NCBI GenBank assembly: GCA_900546255.1
Contig: URCB01000067.1
Location: 1 to 9,586 of the forward strand
DNA from: an uncultured Eubacteriales bacterium
GTDB taxonomy: Bacteria > Bacillota > Clostridia > Oscillospirales > Oscillospiraceae
Direction of reading: 5' to 3'
DNA length: 9,586 nucleotides
Shown: positions 4,417 to 9,586 of the stretch, in pieces
How the letters are laid out: each line of letters starts with the position of its first letter
How positions within the stretch are numbered: position 1 is the stretch's first letter
Translations under genes and position numbers: made by a program
The notes under the pieces: generated by a model
Database searches by the model: none
What the model was told of the DNA's origin: nothing
The model's input: the letters and a program-made list of their open reading frames with translations, nothing else

Positions 4417-6173
4417 TTCTACAGGCGCTGACAGAGTATTACCGCGTACTGGCAGACCGCGGTGTGCTGGACACCCCCGGATGGAGCAGTGCAAAGATCT
4501 CCTTTGCCCTGTGCCTCTCAGCAGACGGCACGCTGGAACAGGTCATCTCCCTACAAACCCAGCAGCCCCGGGGAAAGAAACTGGTGGTGGCGCCCCAACT
4601 GGTGCCTTCCCTGCCTGCCCCGGTCAAGCGTTCCAGCGGCGTGTCTGCGAATTTCCTTTGGGACAATGCCAGCTATCTCCTGGGGATGGACAGCAAAGGA
4701 AAGCCCCAACGATCCTTAGCCTGCTTTTCCGCAGCAAAGGAGCTCCACGAAACCCTGCTGCAGGGGGTGGACTCCCCGGCTGCCCGGGCCCTTTTGGCCT
4801 TTTTCCGCACCTGGGATCCCACGCAAGGGCAGCATCACCCCGCCTTACAGGACCAACTGGAAGACATCCTCGCCGGCGGCAACCTGCTGTTTCGGTACGA
4901 GGGCAGGTTTGTCCACCAGGACCCTGCCATTCGCCAAGCCTGGGAAACCCACTACCACACCGCGGGCGAGGGGCCCCAGGGAATCTGCCTGGTCACCGGA
5001 GAATGGGGGCCCATCGAAAGCATTCACCCGTCTATCAAACATGTAGCCGGCGCCCAGTCCAGCGGCGCGGCACTGGTCTCCTTCAATGCCCCGGCCTTCT
5101 GCTCCTACGGAAAGGTGCAGAATGGGAATGCGCCCACCAGCCGGTTTGCCGCCTTTGCATACACCGCAGCGCTCAACCATCTCCTGGCGGACCGGGACCA
5201 TGTCTACCATGTGGGGGACACCTCCGTCGTCTGTTGGGCCAAAGGTGGGCAGCCTGACTACCAGATCCTGTTTGGCAGCGCCCTGCTCGGCAGGCCCACC
5301 CCATACAGCGCCGGGGATTTGCGGGGCATGGTCCAGGCCCTGTGCGCTGGCCAGACGGTGGTGTTCCAAGCGCAGCAGTTGGACCCCAACATGGAGTTCT
5401 ACGTTTTGGGACTCTCCCCCAACGCAGCCCGGTTGTCGGTCCGGTTTTTCCTGCGCAACACCTTCGGTGATTTCTTACGCCATGTACAGGCCCACCACCG
5501 ACGGCTGGAAATCCGCCGCCCCTCCTACGATGCCTGGCAGGGGGACCTCACCCCCTGGCACCTGCTGAACGAAACCGTGAACCAAAACAGCCGGGACCGT
5601 TCCCCCACCCCAGGCCTGGCCGGTGCCGTCCTGCGCTCGGTGTTAACCGACACCCCCTATCCAGCCACGCTGCTCCACGGGGTGACCCTCCGGATCCGGG
5701 CAGAACATTCGATCTCCTGGCGCCGGGCCGCCATTTTGAAAGCATACTATCTGCGCTGTCCCCATTCAGACGTTCCAGAGGAGGTTTTACAAGTGTCTCT
5801 CAACCCTGATGCCACCCACGTCCCCTATTTGCTGGGGCGGATCTTCTCCATCCTGGAGACCATCCAAGAAGCCGCTAACCCTGGGATCAACACCACCATC
5901 AAAGACCGGTACTTTAACTCTGCCGCAGCCACCCCCGCCATCATCTTTCCCACCTTGATTGCACTGGCACAAAAGCACCTGAAAAAGCTGACCGGGGACA
6001 GGCCCGGCCTGGCCATCTCCCTCAACCGTCAATTGACTGCGCTGCTCTCCCTGCTCCCCATTACTACCTTCCCTGCCCGCATGAGTTTGCCGGAGCAAGG
6101 CGCCTTCCAATTGGGATACTACCACCAGACCCAGGCCCGCTATCAAAAAAAGGAGGAACCAGAACATGTCTAA
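4413..6173 (+). CDS. cas8c: Cas8c (Csd1), large subunit of the I-C Cascade
   Basis: Cas8c recognises the PAM and helps open the target DNA within the I-C effector. The protein has 586 residues, normal for the family. Conserved Csd1 blocks include CLVTGE (192-197), IHPSIKHVAGAQSSGAALVS (204-223), FNAPAFCSYGKVQNGNAPTS (224-243) and LSPNAARLSVRFF (334-346). The start ATG overlaps the cas5c stop in ATGA and follows GGAGGTGA, so translation is coupled. The stop overlaps the cas7c start by 8 nt. The C-terminal 126 residues can also be made separately as Cas11c (see the internal start at 5793). Assignment is by family-level similarity and position in the operon. No frameshift or truncation is seen. 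Confidence 0.94.
   Translation: MILQALTEYYRVLADRGVLDTPGWSSAKISFALCLSADGTLEQVISLQTQQPRGKKLVVAPQLVPSLPAPVKRSSGVSANFLWDNASYLLGMDSKGKPQRSLACFSAAKELHETLLQGVDSPAARALLAFFRTWDPTQGQHHPALQDQLEDILAGGNLLFRYEGRFVHQDPAIRQAWETHYHTAGEGPQGICLVTGEWGPIESIHPSIKHVAGAQSSGAALVSFNAPAFCSYGKVQNGNAPTSRFAAFAYTAALNHLLADRDHVYHVGDTSVVCWAKGGQPDYQILFGSALLGRPTPYSAGDLRGMVQALCAGQTVVFQAQQLDPNMEFYVLGLSPNAARLSVRFFLRNTFGDFLRHVQAHHRRLEIRRPSYDAWQGDLTPWHLLNETVNQNSRDRSPTPGLAGAVLRSVLTDTPYPATLLHGVTLRIRAEHSISWRRAAILKAYYLRCPHSDVPEEVLQVSLNPDATHVPYLLGRIFSILETIQEAANPGINTTIKDRYFNSAAATPAIIFPTLIALAQKHLKKLTGDRPGLAISLNRQLTALLSLLPITTFPARMSLPEQGAFQLGYYHQTQARYQKKEEPEHV
5793..6173 (+). CDS. cas11c: Cas11c, small Cascade subunit from an internal start in cas8c
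   Basis: Type I-C systems lack a separate small-subunit gene. In characterised members it is translated from within the 3' end of cas8c. Here AGGAGG at 5779-5784 stands 8 nt before an in-frame GTG at 5793 (codon 461 of cas8c). The product would be 126 residues beginning MSLNPDATHVPYLLGRIF, which resembles the start of known Cas11c proteins (SLNP, then GR). It is predicted to be largely helical, and several copies would lie along the Cascade belly, binding the non-target strand. A ribosome binding site this strong and well spaced inside a coding region is unlikely to be accidental. It shares its stop with cas8c and overlaps the cas7c start. Confidence 0.82.
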   Translation: MSLNPDATHVPYLLGRIFSILETIQEAANPGINTTIKDRYFNSAAATPAIIFPTLIALAQKHLKKLTGDRPGLAISLNRQLTALLSLLPITTFPARMSLPEQGAFQLGYYHQTQARYQKKEEPEHV

Positions 6174-7062
6174 CCCCATTCAAAACCGGTACGAATTTGT
6201 CATTCTGTTCGACGTGGAAAACGGGAACCCCAACGGGGATCCGGACGCCGGGAACATGCCCCGGGTTGACCCGGAGACCGGCCTGGGCCTTGTCACCGAC
6301 GTCTGCCTGAAACGCAAGATCCGCAACTATGTGGAAACCGTCAAAGAGGATGCTCCCGGGTTCCGGATCTACGTCAAAGAGGGCGTCCCCCTCAACCGCA
6401 ACGACGCAGAGGCCTATGTCGCAGTGAACGCAGACGAAAAGACCATCAAGGAGAAAAAGAAGAAGCAGCCCGACATTGACCAAACCATCCGGGACTGGAT
6501 GTGCGCCAACTTCTACGACATCCGCACCTTTGGCGCTGTGATGACCACCTTCGTCAAAGCCGCCCTGAACTGCGGACAAATCCGCGGCCCCGTGCAGCTG
6601 GGCTTTGCCCGCAGTGTGGAGCCCATCGTGCCCCAGGAAGTCACCATCACCCGGGTGGCCATTACCACCGAGAGCGATGCAGAACGGAAAGGCACCGAAA
6701 TGGGGCGCAAGTACATCGTCCCCTATGGCCTTTACCGCTGCGAGGGGTATGTCTCCGCCAACCTGGCCCGAAAAACCACAGGTTTTTCGGAAGAGGACCT
6801 GTCCCTGTTGTGGGAAGCCATCCTAAACATGTTTGAGCACGACCGCTCTGCTGCCCGGGGAAACATGGCCGTGCGGTCGCTGATCGTGTTTCGACACGAC
6901 AGTGAACTGGGGTGTGCCCCTGCCTGGAAACTCTTTCAGGCCGTAAACGTCCAGCGAAAGGATCCCCAGGATGCCGGCCCGGCCCGGTCCTTCCAGGACT
7001 ATGTGGTCACCGTGGACGAAGCCTCCCTGCCCAGCGGGATCACCTGCCTCCAGATGGGATGA
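6166..7062 (+). CDS. cas7c: Cas7c (Csd2), crRNA-binding backbone of Cascade
   Basis: Multiple Cas7c copies form the helical backbone that holds the spacer part of the crRNA and displaces every sixth base. This 298-residue protein has the family signature near the N-terminus: FVILFDVENGNPNGDPDAGN (11-30), MPRVDPETGLGLVTDVCLKR (31-50) and KIRNYV (51-56). Later blocks are IRTFGAVM (119-126), GPVQLGFARSVEPI (141-154) and YIVPYGLYRCEGYVSA (183-198). A lysine-rich stretch at 92-100 lies in the region expected to contact RNA. AGGAGG at 6151-6156 sits 9 nt before the ATG. The gene overlaps cas8c by 8 nt and cas4 by ATGA. It looks complete. Confidence 0.96.
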   Translation: MSNPIQNRYEFVILFDVENGNPNGDPDAGNMPRVDPETGLGLVTDVCLKRKIRNYVETVKEDAPGFRIYVKEGVPLNRNDAEAYVAVNADEKTIKEKKKKQPDIDQTIRDWMCANFYDIRTFGAVMTTFVKAALNCGQIRGPVQLGFARSVEPIVPQEVTITRVAITTESDAERKGTEMGRKYIVPYGLYRCEGYVSANLARKTTGFSEEDLSLLWEAILNMFEHDRSAARGNMAVRSLIVFRHDSELGCAPAWKLFQAVNVQRKDPQDAGPARSFQDYVVTVDEASLPSGITCLQMG

Positions 7063-7727
7063 ATGCCATGGAAGCAGACGACCTTCTTCTCCCCCTTTCC
7101 GGCCTGCAGCACTTCGTGTTCTGCCGGCGCCAGTGGGCACTGATCCATCTAGAGCAGCAATGGCAAGAAAACCTTCTCACCGTGGAAGGCGCCCTCCTCC
7201 ACCAGCGGGCCCATGACGCCACCCTGCGGGAACGCCGAGGGGACACCTTGGTGGTGCGGAGCTTGGCCGTGGTCTCCCATACCCTGGGCCTGTCGGGGCA
7301 ATGCGATGTGGTGGTATTCCAGCAAGCGGACGAGGGCATTCCCCTCCACGGGGAAACCGGACGGTGGCGCGTCTTCCCCGTGGAGTATAAACGCGGCCGG
7401 CCCAAGGAACATCAGGCCGACGAAGTGCAGCTGTGTGCACAGGCCATGTGTTTGGAAGAGATGCTCTGCTGCGAAGTGGCAGAGGGTGCCCTGTATTACG
7501 GGGAACCCCGGCGGCGCACCCCAGTCACCTTCTCTCCGGCGCTGCGGGAATTGGTCCGTCAATGCGCCGCGGAAATGCACCAGCTTGCCCAGCGGCATCA
7601 CACCCCCAAAGTGCGGCCCACCAAAGCCTGCCGCAGCTGTTCCCTGAAAGACCTCTGCCTGCCGCGGCTGGCCCGCCAAGGCTCTGTCTCTGCGTACTTG
7701 GCCAAAGCCATGGAGGATCCGTTATGA
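7059..7727 (+). CDS. cas4: Cas4, RecB-like nuclease of spacer acquisition
   Basis: Cas4 works with Cas1-Cas2 to trim pre-spacers and select those with the correct PAM. From ATG 7059 the protein is 222 residues. The four iron-sulfur cysteines are C22 (FCRRQW) and C191, C194 and C200 (CRSCSLKDLC). The RecB-type nuclease residues are H49, D83 (GQCDVVVF), E109 and K111 (FPVEYKRG) and the QLCAQAM motif at 124-130. I chose 7059 because it overlaps the cas7c stop in ATGA like its neighbours. The next ATG (7068) is equally short of a Shine-Dalgarno and would remove only three residues. The frame is open further upstream inside cas7c, which is not a separate domain. It ends in an ATGA overlap with cas1. 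Confidence 0.95.
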   Translation: MNAMEADDLLLPLSGLQHFVFCRRQWALIHLEQQWQENLLTVEGALLHQRAHDATLRERRGDTLVVRSLAVVSHTLGLSGQCDVVVFQQADEGIPLHGETGRWRVFPVEYKRGRPKEHQADEVQLCAQAMCLEEMLCCEVAEGALYYGEPRRRTPVTFSPALRELVRQCAAEMHQLAQRHHTPKVRPTKACRSCSLKDLCLPRLARQGSVSAYLAKAMEDPL

Positions 7728-8755
7728 AGCACCTGCTGAACACCCTTTTCGTCACCACCGAGGACATCTACCTCTCCTTGGACGGAGAAAACGTTGTGGC
7801 CAACCAGGACCGGAAAGAACTGGCCCGCTATCCACTCCACACGTTGGAGGGAATCGTCTCCTTCTCCTATTCCGGTGCCTCCCCTGCCCTGATGGGGGCC
7901 TGCGCGGAACGAAACGTTTCCCTGGCCTTCTGCACGCCACGGGGGCGCTTCCTGGCCAGAACCACTGGGAAAAGCACCGGGAATGTCCTTCTCCGGCGGA
8001 CCCAGTACCGGGTGGCAGATGATCCAGGCCCGGCCTGCCGCATCGCCCGAAACATGGTGTTTGGGAAAGTCTACAACGCACGCTGGAGCATCGAACGCAC
8101 CCGCCGGGACCACAGCCTCCGGGTGGACGCCGCGCAACTCTCCGAAGCATCCGCACATTTGAAAGGTCTCCTCCCGCAAATTGCGGAGGAAACGTCCTTA
8201 GACAGCCTCCGAGGCCTGGAAGGCGCCGGTGCCACGGTTTATTTCGGCGTATTCGACCAGATGATCCTGGGGGAAAAGCCTCTGTTTTCCTTCCAGACCC
8301 GCAGCCGGCGCCCACCCATGGACCCGGTCAACGCGGTCCTCTCGTTCCTCTACAGCATCCTGGCCAACGACTGCGCTTCCGCCTTGGAAAGCGTGGGGCT
8401 GGATGCCTATGTAGGGTTCCTGCACCGGGACCGCCCTGGGCGCACCTCCCTGGCACTGGATCTGATGGAGGAACTCCGCCCGTGCCTGGCAGACCGGTTC
8501 GTGTTGACCCTGATCAATCACCGCACCCTTACCAAGCAGTCCTTCGACATCCGGGAGAACGGCGTCGTCCTTCTCTCCGACAATGGCCGGCGAACGGTGC
8601 TGAAACATTGGCAGGAGCGGAAACGGGGGATCATCACCCACCCGTATCTCCAGGAAAAAATTCCCTGGGGTTTGGTTCCCTATGTGCAAGCCCTGTTGCT
8701 GGCACGGTATCTCCGGGAGGATCTGGATGCCTATCCCCCCTTCCTCTGGAAATAG
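7724..8755 (+). CDS. cas1: Cas1, CRISPR integrase (type I-C)
   Basis: Cas1 is the metal-dependent integrase that inserts new spacers at the leader end of the array. The 343-residue protein has an N-terminal beta domain opening MKHLLNTLFVTTEDIYLSLD (1-20) and an all-helical catalytic domain. Likely metal ligands are E166 (LRGLEGAGA), H234 (FLHRDRPGR) and D246/E249 (LALDLMEELRP). The typical I-C MDPVNAVLSFLYS block is at 199-211. The start overlaps the cas4 stop in ATGA, which supports coupled translation. The frame is open upstream within cas4, but that extension is a shadow of cas4. No damage is seen, so adaptation is probably functional. Confidence 0.97.
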   Translation: MKHLLNTLFVTTEDIYLSLDGENVVANQDRKELARYPLHTLEGIVSFSYSGASPALMGACAERNVSLAFCTPRGRFLARTTGKSTGNVLLRRTQYRVADDPGPACRIARNMVFGKVYNARWSIERTRRDHSLRVDAAQLSEASAHLKGLLPQIAEETSLDSLRGLEGAGATVYFGVFDQMILGEKPLFSFQTRSRRPPMDPVNAVLSFLYSILANDCASALESVGLDAYVGFLHRDRPGRTSLALDLMEELRPCLADRFVLTLINHRTLTKQSFDIRENGVVLLSDNGRRTVLKHWQERKRGIITHPYLQEKIPWGLVPYVQALLLARYLREDLDAYPPFLWK

Positions 8756-8768
8756 GAGGTGTTCGTAG

Positions 8769-9059
8769 ATGTTGGTTTTGATTACGTACGATGTGAATAC
8801 CGAAGATGCCGCAGGACGGAAACGGCTGCGGCAGATTGCCCGGCAATGCGTCAACTATGGACAGCGTGTGCAAAACTCCGTCTTTGAGTGCCTGTTAGAC
8901 ACCGCGCAGAGCCGCCTCTTACAGGCGAAGCTGCGGGCAATCATGGATGAGGAGAAAGATAGCCTTCGGTTCTACTATCTGGGCAATCGATACCAGAACA
9001 AAATCGAACACTTTGGATGCAAGCCCACTTACTTCCCGGAAGATCCCCTCATTTTATAG
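8769..9059 (+). CDS. cas2: Cas2, structural partner of Cas1
   Basis: Cas2 dimerises and bridges two Cas1 dimers in the spacer integration complex. The 96-residue protein has the ferredoxin-like start MLVLITYDVNT with the conserved D8, followed by GRKRLRQIARQCVNYGQRVQ (16-35), NSVFECLLD (36-44) and FYYLGNRY (68-75), all typical of I-C Cas2. AGGAGGTG spans the cas1 stop codon, and the genes are 13 nt apart. It is the last gene of the operon. Its TAG stop overlaps the first arm of an inverted repeat that begins the CRISPR leader. Confidence 0.96.
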   Translation: MLVLITYDVNTEDAAGRKRLRQIARQCVNYGQRVQNSVFECLLDTAQSRLLQAKLRAIMDEEKDSLRFYYLGNRYQNKIEHFGCKPTYFPEDPLIL

Positions 9060-9104
9060 GTGCGAAACGGAAGCACTCAAAATCGCCCCAGGGGATTCGC
9101 ACCT
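9058..9104 (+). other. Inverted repeat at the cas2/leader junction (terminator-like)
   Basis: AGGTGCGAA (9058-9066) pairs with TTCGCACCT (9096-9104), a perfect 9-bp stem enclosing 29 nt that includes CCCCAGGGG. T-rich sequence (TGTTTTTC) follows, so it could end the cas operon. I recall similar GTGCGAA/TTCGCAC elements right after cas2 in other I-C loci, which would point to a conserved leader element instead. That recollection is unverified. Confidence 0.6.
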
Positions 9105-9230
9105 TGTTTTTCTCATAAGCAGGAGAGGATGCCTGGGCACTTGCGCTTCCTTTTGCCTTTTTGCTCTTTTCCCCATCCTTAAATTGGCACTTTAGACAGA
9201 AACGATAGGGCCAATTTGGTGGTATTTGCT
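9060..9230 (+). promoter_or_regulatory. CRISPR leader
   Basis: About 170 nt without a gene separate cas2 from the first repeat, with pyrimidine-rich tracts at 9104-9113 and 9147-9180. This is the usual place for the array promoter and the Cas1-Cas2 integration signals. AAATTGGC (9181-9188) and GCCAATTT (9210-9217) form a perfect inverted repeat ending 13 nt before the first repeat. I could not assign convincing -35 and -10 boxes. Confidence 0.75.
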
Positions 9231-9586
9231 GTCGCTCTCCGCAAGGAGAGCGTGGATTGAAATAGGTGGTCGTACCGGTCCCCGTCGGTGGACACCAGTC
9301 GCTCTCCGCAAGGAGAGCGTGGATTGAAATAGCGAACTGAAAAACCAGGTGGGCAGAATGAGCGAGTCGCTCTCCGCAAGGAGAGCGTGGATTGAAATTT
9401 TCATCTCCGCCACCTTCAACTCCATGGCGGCCGTCGCTCTCCGCAAGGAGAGCGTGGATTGAAATAAGAAAGCCGATGAGAAAATTGTCGAGTTGAGAAG
9501 TCGCTCTCCGCAAGGAGAGCGTGGATTGAAATTAACGGTAAAGTAAACACCAACCGTAGCAATCACCCGTCGCTCTCCGCAAGGAG
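9231..9586 (+). CRISPR. Type I-C CRISPR array, five repeats and a sixth cut by the window end
   Basis: The repeat is 33 nt: GTC, stem GCTCTCC-GCAA-GGAGAGC, then GTGGATTGAAAT. Complete copies are at 9231-9263, 9298-9330, 9366-9398, 9433-9465 and 9500-9532, all identical. A partial copy starts at 9569. The spacers are 34, 35, 34, 34 and 36 nt (9264-9297, 9331-9365, 9399-9432, 9466-9499, 9533-9568) and are all different. The sequence matches known I-C repeats, which end in GGATTGAAA plus one base. Orientation is the same as the cas genes, with the leader on the left, so the first spacers are the youngest. The array continues beyond the window. Spacer origins cannot be decided here. Confidence 0.99.

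Noticed and set aside
9399..9432. Third spacer targeting dpaB in this genome
   Set aside because: CATCTCCGCCACC also occurs near 189-211, but only 13 bases agree, outside the seed start, and no proper PAM precedes the match. Chance in GC-rich coding sequence is enough.
9049..9566. Minus-strand open frames across the array
   Set aside because: Their repeated peptides are translations of CRISPR repeats, with no ribosome binding site and no protein-like composition.

Overview
The window carries a complete type I-C CRISPR-Cas locus (cas3, cas5c, cas8c with an internal cas11c, cas7c, cas4, cas1, cas2, leader, array). It sits beside the tail of a dipicolinate synthase operon (dpaA remnant, dpaB). 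The GC-rich coding sequence, strong AGGAGG ribosome binding sites and spore-core dipicolinate genes suggest a GC-rich, endospore-forming or recently spore-forming Firmicute. A gut Oscillospiraceae-type clostridium would fit, but the genus cannot be read from the sequence.

Layout. Bases 1-116 hold four closely packed hairpins. Bases 117-1217 (minus strand) hold dpaB and the NAD(P)-binding C-terminal part of dpaA. The dpaA N-terminal domain is absent, and its place is taken by the cas3 upstream region. From 1373 the plus strand carries cas3 as its own transcription unit, closed by a strong terminator (3521-3556). The interference and adaptation genes follow as a tight operon (3754-9059) whose genes overlap by 4-8 nt or lie 13 nt apart. 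The leader (9060-9230) and at least five 33-bp repeats plus a sixth cut by the window edge (9231-9586) complete the locus.

The most interesting part is the AT-rich gap of about 250 bp between cas3 and cas5c. On the minus strand it contains a near-consensus sigma-70 promoter (TTGAAA, 17 nt, TATAAT). Its predicted start falls on a single degenerate CRISPR repeat that keeps GTC, a shortened compensated hairpin and the exact 12-nt 3' handle. A pseudo-spacer follows. Its first 18 nt match, with one mismatch at position 6, a site at 3660-3677 that has a TTC PAM and lies just upstream of the cas5c -35 box. Pairing stops abruptly after position 18. This is the architecture of a Cas-regulating, crRNA-like RNA (CreR/CreA class): the I-C Cascade would be guided to its own promoter and repress it without target cleavage.

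How the parts work together. Cas5c should process pre-crRNA, since no cas6 is present. Cas8c, Cas11c, Cas7c and Cas5c form Cascade, and Cas3 degrades targets. Cas4-Cas1-Cas2 add spacers at the leader end. The small antisense RNA probably sets the level of the whole cas5c-cas2 operon according to how much free Cascade there is.
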